A stretch of 64,000 nucleotides of DNA, from assembly GCA_016713005.1 (NCBI GenBank), contig JADJPY010000001.1, positions 248,001 through 312,000 of the forward strand, read 5' to 3'. A program made the translations under genes and the position numbers. Positions 27,341 through 36,598 of this stretch are shown piece after piece (positions within the stretch are counted from its first letter, which is position 1; each line of letters begins with the position of its first letter). This DNA is from Ramlibacter sp. Its GTDB lineage: Bacteria; Pseudomonadota; Gammaproteobacteria; Burkholderiales; Burkholderiaceae_C. The notes under the pieces are model-generated. The model saw only the letters and a list, made by a program, of their open reading frames with translations. It was not told the origin of the DNA and made no database searches.

Positions 27341-27652
27341 TTACTTGCTTTTCTTGGCCTGGCTGGTGGCCCACTTGCCGGCGAACGCCGACAGGTCGGT
27401 CAGCCGGCGCACGAGATCGGCGCCCTGGGAGGTGAGGCTGTATCCGTCGTTGCCATGCCCAACGAGGTTGGCGTCACGCAATTCCCTGAGCCGGGTATTG
27501 AGGGTGTTGGGGGTGATCCCCCCGACGCTGTCCTGGAGGAGACGGAAAGTCTGGGCATGGCCATCGCGCAAGGCCCACAGCACGCGCAGCGCGTACCGTG
27601 ATTCCAGCAAGCCGAGCAACAGGCCGATCGCGGCGCTTTCCTTTGAACTCAT
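27341..27652 (-). CDS. Winged-helix regulator, HxlR-like
   Basis: A 103-residue DNA-binding protein. The order YALRVLWALRDGHAQTFRLLQD, GGITPNTLNTRLRELRDANLV and DGYSLTSQGADL is that of HxlR/MarR-like winged helices, with the recognition helix around residues 48-62. No cysteine cluster or ligand domain is visible. It is flanked by a strong terminator downstream and a repeat-rich 176-base region upstream; targets are unknown. Confidence 0.75.
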   Translation of the reverse strand: MSSKESAAIGLLLGLLESRYALRVLWALRDGHAQTFRLLQDSVGGITPNTLNTRLRELRDANLVGHGNDGYSLTSQGADLVRRLTDLSAFAGKWATSQAKKSK

Positions 27653-27714
27653 TTGGGTTTTCTCCTCGCGGTGTTTTCTGCTTCGACGGCGGCCCCAGAG
27701 TGTACGCAGTTTTT

Positions 27715-27826
27715 GCTACACAAACAATAGCGGATCAACTGCTCCTTGAAACGCCTCGCATGCTATTTATTTTATAGCATGCCGGCCAGCAGGGACGGGG
27801 GCCAAGTGCCAATTTTGTCATCAATT
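27715..27826 (+). repeat. Dispersed repeat: degenerate core followed by a full copy
   Basis: A 17-base core-like sequence GCTACACAAACAATAGC (27715-27731) precedes a full unit at 27762-27826 with core GCTATTTATTTTATAGC and tail GGGGGCCAAGTGCCAATTTT then CATCAATT. The pair fills most of the space between the two divergently placed regulator genes' ends and lies in the HxlR-like gene's upstream region. Confidence 0.65.
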
Positions 27827-27828
27827 GT

Positions 27829-28296
27829 TCAAAGGTAGATTTTTTTCAGCAGGCGCAGGAGGGTGCGGGTTTCGCCCGGCGTCAGTCGGCTGGCGACTTC
27901 CGCCTCCAGCTCGCTTGCGGTGCGCTCCGCGTCTCGCATCAGCTTGTGGCCCGCAGCCGACAGGTGCAATCCCATGGCCCTTCCATCCCGGGGATGCGGC
28001 TTGCGATGCACCAGTCCGCGCTTTTCCAGCGCATTGACCATGCCCACAAGGTTGGGAGGCAGGATGTCCAGTGCGGTGCAGACCTGGCGCGACGTCACGC
28101 CAGGGTTGTGGGTGATCAGCGAAAGCACGGAAAAATCCACCGGCCGCAGGTCGTACACGCTCATGCGTTCAAGAAACACGCCAATGACCGACAACGCTGC
28201 CCGCCGGGCGTTGTAGCCGAGCAGACTTTCCAGATAGCTGGTATCCACCTGCTCGACGCTGGGGGACGCGACGGCTTTTTCTTTGGTCGTGGGCAT
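27829..28296 (-). CDS. MarR-family regulator, likely of the hydroxycinnamate operon
   Basis: A 155-residue winged-helix protein. The MarR core is FSVLSLITHNPGVTSRQVCTAL (recognition region, about residues 55-76), NLVGMVNALEKRGLVHRK and HPRDGRAMGLHLSAAG (wing, about 100-115). It is the last gene of the minus-strand operon with feruloyl-CoA synthase. MarR proteins such as CouR, FerC and related ones sense the CoA thioester of a hydroxycinnamate and control such operons, so that role is inferred. The 19-base AT-rich palindrome at 37397 is its possible target. The ATG at 28296 is chosen; no strong ribosome site was seen. Confidence 0.82.
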   Translation of the reverse strand: MPTTKEKAVASPSVEQVDTSYLESLLGYNARRAALSVIGVFLERMSVYDLRPVDFSVLSLITHNPGVTSRQVCTALDILPPNLVGMVNALEKRGLVHRKPHPRDGRAMGLHLSAAGHKLMRDAERTASELEAEVASRLTPGETRTLLRLLKKIYL

Positions 28297-28316
28297 GGGA
28301 GGCGATGCGTGGCTGG

Positions 28317-30047
28317 TCAAGGAGTGTGATTCTCCGGCATGTCCAGGCGGGCAAGGGTGTCCTTGATCAACGTCAGTCTCATTTCCAGCTCGGGGAACAC
28401 CCAGCACCAGTAGGCATCTTGTGCGGGACGCCAGCGCCCGGCCCCGGCCCCGGGGACCTGCCCCACCCGCGTCCAGGCCCAGCCCAGCAGCACAAGTGCC
28501 ACCGCCCGCAGGTAGTCGCTGGCGATCCAGTACGCCGCGTCGGGTACTCGGCCAGCGGTGCTGCACACCGCGCGGGTTGCGTCCAGCAGCTGCGCCAGTC
28601 TGCCCCGCCACAACCCGATGACACCTTCGTCGCCTTGCACGTCGTCGCCCAGTGCGCGAGACAGTGCCGCCAAACCGGCGCCCTGGTCGGGAAGGACTTT
28701 GCGCACCAGGAGGTCGATGGCCTGGATCTCGTTGGTGCCCTCGTAAATCATGGTCACACGCGAGTCACGCACGATCTGCTCGATGCCCCATTCCCGGATG
28801 TACCCGTGCCCGCCAAAGACCTGCAGGCAGTCGCTGGCGCCGTGAAATGCCTGTTCGGTCCATGCGGCCTTCAGCACCGGTGTGACAAGGCTGCACCAGC
28901 GCTGGGCGGCTTCACGCCGTGCGCCGTCGGGGTGGTGCCGCGCGATGTCAAGCTCCAGGCCCGTCTGGTAGGCGATCGCCCGGCCACCGTCGACCCAGGC
29001 GCGCTGGGTGTCCAGCACGCGGCGCATGGCCGGATGACCGATGATGGCATGGGCATCACCGCGGACGCCGGACGACGTGGCGCCCGGCACGCGCATCTGC
29101 TTGCGTTCGCGGGCATAGGCATCGGCCTTCTGCCAGGCGGCGTCCAGCAAGCCGATGCCCTGGAGGGCGACGTGCAGGCGCGCGGCGTTCATCATCACAA
29201 ACATCGCGCTCAACCCGCGACCCGGCTCGCCCACCATCCAGGCGGTGGCGTTGTCGAACCGCATGGCGCAGGTGGGGCTGCCGTGCAGGCCCATCTTTTC
29301 CTCAATGCGGTCGCAATGCACGCCGTTGCGCCCGCCGTTTTCCAGCAGCTTGGGTGCGATGAACAGCGACAGTCCCCTGGGACCGGGTGGCGCATCCGCA
29401 AGCCGTGCCAGCACCAGGTGAACGATGTTCTCCGTCAGGTCGTGCTCTCCGCCTGAAATGAAGATCTTGCTGCCGCTGATCCGGTAGCTGCCGTCGGCCT
29501 GCATTTCGGCGCGGGTGCGCACGAGGCCGAGGTCGCTGCCTGCGTGCGGCTCGGTGAGGCACATCGTTGCCAGCCATTCGCCGCTGGCGACTTTTTCCAG
29601 ATACCGTGACTTGAGATCTTGGCTGGCGTGGTGCTTGATGCACTCGTACGCGCCGTGCAGCAGGCCAGGTGCCATGGTCCATCCATGGTTGGCCGCGCTC
29701 AGCCACTCGTAGAGGATGCCCTCCAGAACCCAGGGCAAGCCCTGGCCACCATCTTCGGGGGCGACCGCCAGCGCTGGCCAGCCGGCCTGCCAGAAGGCCT
29801 TGTAGGCGTCCTTGAAGCCGGGCGGCGTCGTGATGGAGCCGCCCACAAACTGGCACCCCTGCGAATCACCGGCTGTATTCAGTCGTGCCACCACCTCGGC
29901 GACGAACTTGCCGGCCTCCTCAAGGATCTGAAACTGGAGTCCGGGATCGCTTGCACCGGCCAGATCCAGCGCCTTCAACTGGTCGCTGGCCTGCAACACG
30001 TCAAACAGGATGAACCGGGCGTCCTCCGCCCGGGGCTGGTAGTCCAT
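28317..30047 (-). CDS. Acyl-CoA dehydrogenase (aromatic-acid operon)
   Basis: A 576-residue flavoenzyme. Motifs: MCLTEPHAGSDLGLVRTRAE (about residues 155-174), KIFISGGEHDLTENIVHLVL and FGGHGYIREWGIEQIVRDSR near 440-460, with a C-terminal extension. The upstream esterase gene ends 6 bases before its start, and a MarR gene follows. In a hydroxycinnamate operon such an enzyme could dehydrogenate phenylpropanoyl-CoA (for example dihydroferuloyl-CoA) to the cinnamoyl-CoA level; this is inferred from context. Confidence 0.9.
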   Translation of the reverse strand: MDYQPRAEDARFILFDVLQASDQLKALDLAGASDPGLQFQILEEAGKFVAEVVARLNTAGDSQGCQFVGGSITTPPGFKDAYKAFWQAGWPALAVAPEDGGQGLPWVLEGILYEWLSAANHGWTMAPGLLHGAYECIKHHASQDLKSRYLEKVASGEWLATMCLTEPHAGSDLGLVRTRAEMQADGSYRISGSKIFISGGEHDLTENIVHLVLARLADAPPGPRGLSLFIAPKLLENGGRNGVHCDRIEEKMGLHGSPTCAMRFDNATAWMVGEPGRGLSAMFVMMNAARLHVALQGIGLLDAAWQKADAYARERKQMRVPGATSSGVRGDAHAIIGHPAMRRVLDTQRAWVDGGRAIAYQTGLELDIARHHPDGARREAAQRWCSLVTPVLKAAWTEQAFHGASDCLQVFGGHGYIREWGIEQIVRDSRVTMIYEGTNEIQAIDLLVRKVLPDQGAGLAALSRALGDDVQGDEGVIGLWRGRLAQLLDATRAVCSTAGRVPDAAYWIASDYLRAVALVLLGWAWTRVGQVPGAGAGRWRPAQDAYWCWVFPELEMRLTLIKDTLARLDMPENHTP

Positions 30048-30053
30048 GCTTGC

Positions 30054-31769
30054 CTATTGGCAGCGGAAGCTTGCGGCGTCGTTGATGTCACCCGCGCCCT
30101 TGTAGCGCGCCTGCTGGGGCCAGGGGCACAGAGGCCGGCTGCGCGGCTTGCCGTTGCTCTGCCAGCCAGCCGGCACGTCCGGGTTGACGCCCGGGCGGGC
30201 CGTGGCCAGCACGCTTTCGGGCGCCTGGCCCTTCTCGACCCAGTTGACCAGCGCGGTCAGCATGTCGAACTGCTCGGTTGCCGGTCCACCCTGACAGTGG
30301 TTGAGACCCGGCACGGTGAACAGGCGCGCAAAATCGGCCGCCTTGCCCGCGTGGTTGCGGTTGAGGCCTTCGTACCAGTTGATGGTGTCGTTGACCGAGA
30401 ACACCGGGTCGCTGTTGCCGTGGTATACGATCATCTTGCCGCCCCGTGCCTTGAAAGGCGACAGGTCGGTGGCGTTGGGCGGCGTCATGAACTGCACGGA
30501 CGACTCGGTGTACTTCGCGTCGGTGGCAAAGACCCTTGGCGCGTCGGTGTCGAAGTTGTAGTCGAGCAGGCTCTTGATCAGCGCAGGCGGATTGCCCGCC
30601 ACCGGCTTCGGGGGCGTGGAGAACACATAGGCCACCGAACCCGCGCCCAGCGCGCCAATGATGGGCAGGCCGGCAATCGGGCCCTGCAGCTTCCAGGCAC
30701 GCCAGCTTCCAAAGCCGATCTGCGAGGCGCCCACGCCCGCGTCCCAGGGCCAGTCGCTGTAGAGCTTCTCCCCCTTTCTGTTGACGGGTCCGGCAAATAC
30801 CTTGACCAATGCGGTCACCTGCGGCGCGCTCAGGCATTGCGCCGTTTTCCCACCCGTGCATTGCAGCGCCTTGATGTCAAAGGCCTTCTGGCAGGCGGGC
30901 ATGTTGTCCACCATGCCATCGGCCAGGCCATCCAGCGCGTCGCACTTCTCAAGCACCTTGTCTGCCACCAGCTTCATGTCCGAAGGCGGGAAGGCGGCCT
31001 TGATGTCCGGATTGACCGCAGAGAAGGCCTGGATGTCCCAGGCATGTTGCACCGCTGCCTTGGGCAGGTTGAAGCCGGGGTTGCCCGCGATCACGCCGTC
31101 AAACTGGTCGGCATATCGCGAAGCGGCCACCATCGCGTGGCGCCCGCCGTTGGAGCACCCCATCATGTAGGAGCGCTTAGGGGGCTCGCCGTAGTGCGTG
31201 GCGATCAGCTGGCGTGCCATCGGCGCGAGTTTGCCGTTGGCCTGGTAGCCGTAATCCAGCCGTGCCTGCGGGTCCACGCCAAACAGGTTGCCGCCCACCA
31301 GGCCGACTTCCGGCGACCGTTCCATGGCGTGGCCAGCGTCGCTGGAGAGCACGGCGAAGCCCTGCATCAGTGCGTTGGTGGTGGCGCCGCCCGAGACGAC
31401 ATTGCCAAATGCGGGCTGCACCACGCCGTCATTGCCGCCATTGGCCTGCAGCAGGAAGCGGCCGTTCCAGGGCGCGGGCATCCGCATCTCGAAACCGATG
31501 GCATAGGGCTTGCCGTCGGTACCTGTGCGCTCGTGCATGCGGCCAGTGACCTTGCAATGCGCAGGCATCGGATAGGGCTGCGCCATGCCCGTGACGGTGG
31601 CGCCTGCCGGAACCGATTCAGCCGCGGTAATGCGGGTACCGGCGGGCGCAAACTTGACGGCCAGCTGTGCGCAGTCCACGGGCACGGCCGAGACCTTTTT
31701 TTCCGGAGCCGCGCAAGAGGCGAGCAAGGCTGCGCCCGCGCCGCAGGCGGCGAGGATGACGTATCGCAT
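30054..31769 (-). CDS. Tannase/feruloyl esterase family lipoprotein
   Basis: A 571-residue secreted alpha/beta hydrolase. The N-terminus has a lipoprotein signal with lipobox LLASC, so it is probably anchored in the outer membrane or periplasm. The nucleophile is the serine in YMMGCSNGGRHAMVAA (about residue 200), the tannase-type GCSxGG motif; IVYHGNSDPVFS and GLNHCQGGP provide the later acid and histidine, and the paired cysteines expected in this family are present. It would hydrolyse esters of ferulate or gallate in plant cell-wall material. It is followed closely by an acyl-CoA dehydrogenase and preceded by two Bug receptors in the same operon. Confidence 0.9.
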   Translation of the reverse strand: MRYVILAACGAGAALLASCAAPEKKVSAVPVDCAQLAVKFAPAGTRITAAESVPAGATVTGMAQPYPMPAHCKVTGRMHERTGTDGKPYAIGFEMRMPAPWNGRFLLQANGGNDGVVQPAFGNVVSGGATTNALMQGFAVLSSDAGHAMERSPEVGLVGGNLFGVDPQARLDYGYQANGKLAPMARQLIATHYGEPPKRSYMMGCSNGGRHAMVAASRYADQFDGVIAGNPGFNLPKAAVQHAWDIQAFSAVNPDIKAAFPPSDMKLVADKVLEKCDALDGLADGMVDNMPACQKAFDIKALQCTGGKTAQCLSAPQVTALVKVFAGPVNRKGEKLYSDWPWDAGVGASQIGFGSWRAWKLQGPIAGLPIIGALGAGSVAYVFSTPPKPVAGNPPALIKSLLDYNFDTDAPRVFATDAKYTESSVQFMTPPNATDLSPFKARGGKMIVYHGNSDPVFSVNDTINWYEGLNRNHAGKAADFARLFTVPGLNHCQGGPATEQFDMLTALVNWVEKGQAPESVLATARPGVNPDVPAGWQSNGKPRSRPLCPWPQQARYKGAGDINDAASFRCQ

Positions 31770-31780
31770 GGGTGTTCCTT

Positions 31781-32773
31781 TCAGGACAATCCGGTAAAGC
31801 CGATGTGCTTGACCAGCGGTCCCCACCGGAAATAGGCGTCGCGCTGGCTCTTGTCCATCTCGCGCACGCTGGAGCCGGCGGCCACCAGGCCAAAGGTGCC
31901 CAGGCTGCTGATGACCGTGGGATTCTTCAGCGCGGCGTTGATGGCGGCATTGGCGTTGTCGATGATGCTGCCCGGCGTTTTGGCCGGAGCATAGAAGCCG
32001 AACCACTCTTCGGTGGTCAGGTCAGGGAATCCCTGCTCGGCAAAGGTGGGTACCTCGGGAGAGAACGGCGATCGCGAAGGTCCGGAAGTGGCGATGAGGC
32101 GGATCTTCCCGGCCTTGTGGTTGGCCAGGAAATCGCCGCTGGGTGTGAACATGGACGCCAGCTGGCCACCGATCATGTCGGCCACACCCGGCACCGAGCC
32201 GCGGTAGGGCACGTGCGTGAGCGGCACGCTGGTGTAGGCGCTGAGCAGCGCGCCCAGGAAGTGGGGCAGGGAGCCGGCCGCAGGCGACCCGTAGCTGGCC
32301 TTCTCGGGGTTGGCCTTGGCCCATGCGACGTAGTCCTTGACGGACCTCACTGTGGCCGGGACCATCGGGCCCACGGCCAGGCCGTGGTGCATGACGGCGG
32401 CAATCGACACCGGCATCAGGTCGGTGAACGGGTCGTAGGCCAGCTTGGTGTAGATGTGGGGGTAGACCGAGGTGCACGAATACGGGGTAAGCAGCAGCGT
32501 GCTGCCATCCGGCGGCGCGCTCTTGACGACCTCGCAGGCGATGCGGCCGCCAGCGCCAGGCTTGTTCTCCACCACGGCGGCGTTCTTGGTGTACGCGCTG
32601 CCACGAAGGTGCTCGCCGACGCGTCGGCTGGTCGCATCGGCGGTGCCACCGGCGGGAAAGCCATTGACGATCTTGACCTGGTCCAGGCCCTGCGCAAAGG
32701 CAGGCGCCCCACCCAGCAGGCCCAGCAGGGTTGAGCCTGCGGTGGCCTGGACAAACTGTCGACGGTTGCTCAT
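31781..32773 (-). CDS. Bug/TctC-family periplasmic solute receptor (first of two in tandem)
   Basis: A 330-residue periplasmic receptor with a signal peptide ending APAFA. The Bug fold is recognised from VNGFPAGGTADATSRRV, ENKPGAGGRIA, SYGSPAAGSLPHF and HVPYRGSVPGVADMIGGQL. Bug proteins bind carboxylated solutes and usually feed TctAB permeases, but no tctA or tctB gene is present in this window. An AAGGAGA site precedes the ATG. It probably presents a hydroxycinnamate or related acid, by operon context. Confidence 0.9.
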   Translation of the reverse strand: MSNRRQFVQATAGSTLLGLLGGAPAFAQGLDQVKIVNGFPAGGTADATSRRVGEHLRGSAYTKNAAVVENKPGAGGRIACEVVKSAPPDGSTLLLTPYSCTSVYPHIYTKLAYDPFTDLMPVSIAAVMHHGLAVGPMVPATVRSVKDYVAWAKANPEKASYGSPAAGSLPHFLGALLSAYTSVPLTHVPYRGSVPGVADMIGGQLASMFTPSGDFLANHKAGKIRLIATSGPSRSPFSPEVPTFAEQGFPDLTTEEWFGFYAPAKTPGSIIDNANAAINAALKNPTVISSLGTFGLVAAGSSVREMDKSQRDAYFRWGPLVKHIGFTGLS

Positions 32774-32801
32774 GGTGTGTCTCCTTGGGTTGACTTCGGA
32801 A

Positions 32802-33782
32802 TCAGGATTCGGCGGTGAAGCCGATCTGCTTGATAAGGCGGCGCCATTCTTCGGCGTCGGCACGCAGCAGGTCACCCAGCACCTGTGGCGTGGACGACTG
32901 CACCTCCATGCCGACCTGGGCCATGCTGCTGATGAGGTCGGGCTGCGCCAGTGCGGGTTGCAGGTAGGCGGCGGCGCGGCGCACGGTCTGCGGGCTGGCC
33001 TTGCCGGGCAGGAAGATGCCGTACCACTCGCGCACGGTGATGGGGAAGCCCTGCTGGCGGTAGGTGGGCACATCGGGCACGAACGGGCTGCGGTTGATGC
33101 CGGAGATCGCCAGCACGCGCAGCTTGCCCGTCTTGAGGTAGGGCAGGTAGTCGCCAATGGGGGAGGACATGGCCGAGATCTGGCCGCCCAGCAGGTCCTG
33201 GATGCCGGGCGCCGAACCGCGGTAGGGGATGTGGCGCAAGTCGCTGCCGGTCAGCTTGTTCAGCAGGCCCACGATCAGGTGCGGCATGGAGCCGGCGCCG
33301 GGAGAGCCGTAGTTGGCCTTGGTCGGGTTGGCCTTGGCCCAGGCCAGGAAATCCTTGACCGTCTTGACGCTTTCCGGCACGGCCGGGCCCACGCCAAACG
33401 CATGGTTGAAATAGCAGGTCAGCGAAACCGGCTGCACATCTTCGAGCGGCTTGTAGGGCAGGTTCTTGTACACAAACGGGTAGATCGACAGCATGGACGA
33501 CGGCGTCAGCAGCATCGTGCTGCCATCGGCTGGGCTGTCACGCAATGTGGTCACGCCGATCTGGCCACCAGCGCCGGGCCGGTTTTCGACCACGACATTG
33601 GTGGCATAGCTGCCGCGCAACTTGTCGGCGATGCGCCGGGACATCGCATCGCTGGTGCCGCCCGGCGGGAAGCCGCAGATGATTTTGGCGAGTTCGGGCG
33701 AAGTCTGGGCCAGTCCCGCAAGAGGCAGGCCCAGGCTGGCGAGGGCGGCGGTCTGGCCGAGGAACTGTCGACGGTTGTTCAT
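32802..33782 (-). CDS. Bug/TctC-family periplasmic solute receptor (second of two in tandem)
   Basis: A 326-residue paralogue of the preceding receptor, with signal peptide, CGFPPGGTSDAMSRRIADKL, ENRPGAGGQIGVTTL, NYGSPGAGSMPHLI and HIPYRGSAPGIQDLLGGQI. The ATG at 33782 follows an AAGGAG site; a longer frame adds eight residues without similarity. The two receptors are clearly related but not near-identical, so they may serve two different aromatic acids. Confidence 0.9.
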   Translation of the reverse strand: MNNRRQFLGQTAALASLGLPLAGLAQTSPELAKIICGFPPGGTSDAMSRRIADKLRGSYATNVVVENRPGAGGQIGVTTLRDSPADGSTMLLTPSSMLSIYPFVYKNLPYKPLEDVQPVSLTCYFNHAFGVGPAVPESVKTVKDFLAWAKANPTKANYGSPGAGSMPHLIVGLLNKLTGSDLRHIPYRGSAPGIQDLLGGQISAMSSPIGDYLPYLKTGKLRVLAISGINRSPFVPDVPTYRQQGFPITVREWYGIFLPGKASPQTVRRAAAYLQPALAQPDLISSMAQVGMEVQSSTPQVLGDLLRADAEEWRRLIKQIGFTAES

Positions 33783-33821
33783 GGGGGTCTCCTTGGGGTG
33801 ATTCATTGCAGGGGGGTCCTG

Positions 33822-34604
33822 TCAGCGCGGCGCCATGCGCAGCGCGCCGTCCAGGCGGATCACTTCGCCATTGAGGTGGGCGTTGGTGACGATGTGACAG
33901 GCCAGCTGGGCGAATTCTTCCGGTTTGCCCAGGCGCGACGGGAAAGGAATGGATGCCGCCAGCGAAGCCTGCACGGCCTCGGGGAGCTGTTTCATCAGCG
34001 GCGTGGCAAACAGCCCCGGCGCCACGGTGCACACACGGATGCCGTGCTGCGCCAGGTCGCGCGCCATCGGCAGCGTCATGCCCACCAGCCCGCCCTTGGA
34101 GGCGCTGTAGGCCTGCTGGCCCACCTGGCCGTCAAACGCGGCGACCGAGGCCGTGAACATCATCACGCCGCGCTCGCCGTCTTCCAGCGGGGGCAGCTTT
34201 GCGCATTCGGCGGCGAACAGCCGGCTCGCGTTGTAGCTGCCCACCAGGTTGACGTTGATGACCCGGGCAAAATCCTCCAGCGGTGCGGCGTTGCCGTCCT
34301 TGCCCACCACCCGCTTGGCGGTGCCGATGCCGGCGATGTTCATCAGGATGCGCGCCGGGCCATGCGCGGCCGTCGCCTGGGCCAGCGCAGTCAGCAGGCT
34401 GTCGGTGCTGGTGATGTCGCACTGGACGGCCACGGCGCTGCCCTGGCCTGCTGCATTGATGTCCGCGGCCACGCGCATCGCGTTGGCCAGGTTGACGTCG
34501 AGCACGGCAACTTTGGCGCCCAGCCGGGCGAGCTCGCGGGCGGTGGCTTCGCCCAGGCCCGAGCCTGCGCCCGTCACGAGAGCAGCCTGTCCGGAAATGT
34601 TCAT
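33822..34604 (-). CDS. Short-chain dehydrogenase/reductase, 3-hydroxyacyl-CoA dehydrogenase type
   Basis: A 260-residue Rossmann-fold SDR. Cofactor loop TGAGSGLGEATARELARLG (residues 10-28) with Asp after it (AVLDVN) indicating NAD preference; catalytic YSASKGGLVGM near residues 160-170 and Ser in MFTASVAAF. The AFDGQVGQQAYSASKGG pattern is that of type II 3-hydroxyacyl-CoA dehydrogenases. In this operon it could oxidise the 3-hydroxy-3-arylpropanoyl-CoA made by the crotonase, which would support a beta-oxidative route rather than a retro-aldol one. Confidence 0.88.
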   Translation of the reverse strand: MNISGQAALVTGAGSGLGEATARELARLGAKVAVLDVNLANAMRVAADINAAGQGSAVAVQCDITSTDSLLTALAQATAAHGPARILMNIAGIGTAKRVVGKDGNAAPLEDFARVINVNLVGSYNASRLFAAECAKLPPLEDGERGVMMFTASVAAFDGQVGQQAYSASKGGLVGMTLPMARDLAQHGIRVCTVAPGLFATPLMKQLPEAVQASLAASIPFPSRLGKPEEFAQLACHIVTNAHLNGEVIRLDGALRMAPR

Positions 34605-34616
34605 CAGATGTCCTTT

Positions 34617-34680
34617 GCTATCAAATTAATAGCGCATTCGCCATATCTGGCGGGGGATAGAGGCCGATTTGCCATCAATT
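34617..34680 (+). repeat. Dispersed 64-bp repeat, full copy, overlapping the fcs stop
   Basis: Core GCTATCAAATTAATAGC with tail GGGGGATAGAGGCCGATTTG then CCATCAATT. The last six bases supply the stop codon and part of the final sense codon of feruloyl-CoA synthase, so the gene's 3' end lies within the repeat. Confidence 0.75.
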
Positions 34681-36540
34681 CTTGCCCTGGGACGGCTTCA
34701 GGATGGTGTGCAGCGTGTCCGCATGCAGCGCGGCCACGGTTTCAGCACGGTGGGTCAGCACGGCGCGCTGGTTGATGGACCCCTTGTCGGTCACTTCGCC
34801 ACGGTCGATGGTGGGGGGCTCCGACAACAGGCACAGACGCGCGATGCGGTTGGCACTACCGGTGGCACCCTTGGCCAGCTCGTCCACCACCTTCTGGAAA
34901 TGGGCCAGAACGCCGGGGCTGTTGAGCACATCGGCCATGGGGGCGGATGCGTCCATGCCGCTGAGGGTCCGCACCGCCGGCGTGGGAAACACCATCGCGC
35001 CGACCTCCTTCATGTTCAGCCCTGTCAGCACCACGTCCTGGATGTAGGGCGCGCCGGCGGCGATGATCTTCGCGCGCAACGGGCCCACGCTCACGAACGT
35101 GCCGGTGGCCAGCTTGAAGTCTTCGGCGATGCGGCCGTCGAACTTCAGGCCCAGGTGGATGTCGGTCTCGTCGATCCACTTGACGGCGTCGCCAGTGCAG
35201 AAGAAGCCCTCTTCGTCGAAAGCGCCGCCGGTTTCGGCGGGCGCGCGCCAATAGCCCGGCGTGATGTTGGGGCCCTTGTAGCGAACCTCGGTCTTGCCGT
35301 CTGTGTCCACCAGCTTGAGTTCCATGCCCGGTGTGGGCACGCCCAGGTCACCGGCACTCACGTTGGGGTTGGTCACAAAAATGGCGAAAGGCGACGACTC
35401 CGTCATGCCCAGACCGGTGCCCATGACGATGCGCTCGCCGATCTCGCGCTCCTGCGATTCGTACAGGCTGTCCCAGATCGGCTGCGCCAGCGCAGCGCCG
35501 GCATAGAAGAACATGCGCACCCGCGACAGCAGGTTTTTGCGCAGCGCGTCGTCGGTCTTCATGGCCAGCGCTATGGCTTCAAAGCCCGTGGGCACGTTGA
35601 AGTACACGGTGGGCGCGATCTCGCGCAGGTTGCGCAGCGTCTCGGCCATCAGCGCCGGTGTGGGTTTGCCGTCGTCGATGTACAGCGTGCCGCCGTGGAA
35701 CACCGTCATGCCGAAGTTGTGGTTGCCGCCAAAGGTGTGGTTCCAGGGCAGCCAGTCCACCAGCACCGGCGGCTGCTCGGCCAGCACCGGCATGGACTGC
35801 ATCATCTGCCGCTGGTTGGCGCACCACATGCGCTGGGTGTTGATCACCGCCTTGGGCAGCTTGGTGGAGCCGCTGGTGAACAGGAATTTGACGATGGTGT
35901 CCGGGCCGGTGGCCGCCATGGCAGCATCCACCGCTGCGGTGGCGGGCGTGGCGGCGAGCGTGTCAAAGGCGGTGCTGGCTCGGCCCTCCAGCTGCCCGGA
36001 GGTGAGCACCACTTCCACATCGGTGCCCACCGTCGCGGCAATTGCCTTGCCGTAGCGAGTGCCGTCTGCGGCGAACACCATGCCCGGCGTGACTGTCTTG
36101 AGCACATGCTTGAGCTTGTCGTAGTCCTGGCTGATCAGGGAATACGGCGGAGACGTCGGCACGTACGGGACACCAGCGACCAGGCAGCCCAGTGCCAGCA
36201 GCGCGTGCTCCAGGTCGTTCTCGGACAGGATCACCACCGGCCGCTCGGCGCTGAGGCCACGGTCGATCAGGCCCTGGGCGATGTTGCGCGCGCGGCTCCA
36301 GGCTTCGCCAAAGGAGACGTGGCGCCAGTCGCCGGTGCTGCCGTCAGCCAGCTTCACGCGCCGCGCCATGAAAGTCCGCGCGGGTGCCGTGGTGGCCCAG
36401 TGCTGCAACCTGTCGGTCATGCGCACCGGATAGTCGCGCAGGTCCTGGTCGGCACGCAGGTAGCGCACGCCGGGCGTGCCATCGCGCAGGCTGACACGCG
36501 TGACGCCAAACTTCAGTGGGCGGAACTTCGGGCTGCTCAT
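34675..36540 (-). CDS. fcs: Feruloyl-CoA synthase family (AMP-forming)
   Basis: A 621-residue adenylate-forming ligase that would activate ferulate and related hydroxycinnamates with ATP and CoA. Adenylate-binding loop LFTSGSTKLPKAVINTQRM (about residues 215-233), MGTGLGMTESSPFAIFV near 375-390, and the hinge-region sequence KFDGRIAEDFKLATGTFVS near 465-483. The N-terminal 60 residues (LKFGVTRVSLRDGTPGVRYL) are typical of feruloyl-CoA synthases rather than of general acyl-CoA ligases. It follows the crotonase gene with a 58-base gap and precedes the SDR gene in the operon. Confidence 0.9.
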   Translation of the reverse strand: MSSPKFRPLKFGVTRVSLRDGTPGVRYLRADQDLRDYPVRMTDRLQHWATTAPARTFMARRVKLADGSTGDWRHVSFGEAWSRARNIAQGLIDRGLSAERPVVILSENDLEHALLALGCLVAGVPYVPTSPPYSLISQDYDKLKHVLKTVTPGMVFAADGTRYGKAIAATVGTDVEVVLTSGQLEGRASTAFDTLAATPATAAVDAAMAATGPDTIVKFLFTSGSTKLPKAVINTQRMWCANQRQMMQSMPVLAEQPPVLVDWLPWNHTFGGNHNFGMTVFHGGTLYIDDGKPTPALMAETLRNLREIAPTVYFNVPTGFEAIALAMKTDDALRKNLLSRVRMFFYAGAALAQPIWDSLYESQEREIGERIVMGTGLGMTESSPFAIFVTNPNVSAGDLGVPTPGMELKLVDTDGKTEVRYKGPNITPGYWRAPAETGGAFDEEGFFCTGDAVKWIDETDIHLGLKFDGRIAEDFKLATGTFVSVGPLRAKIIAAGAPYIQDVVLTGLNMKEVGAMVFPTPAVRTLSGMDASAPMADVLNSPGVLAHFQKVVDELAKGATGSANRIARLCLLSEPPTIDRGEVTDKGSINQRAVLTHRAETVAALHADTLHTILKPSQGKN

Positions 36541-36598
36541 GGCAAAACCTTCGCGACTTGCGCTGCGCTGCGATCGCCTTCGTGAGGCCGGTTGGCGC

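Noticed and set aside
29619..31835. A 738-codon plus-strand open frame opposite the acyl-CoA dehydrogenase and esterase
   Set aside because: Shadow of two well-supported minus-strand genes; no recognisable domain.
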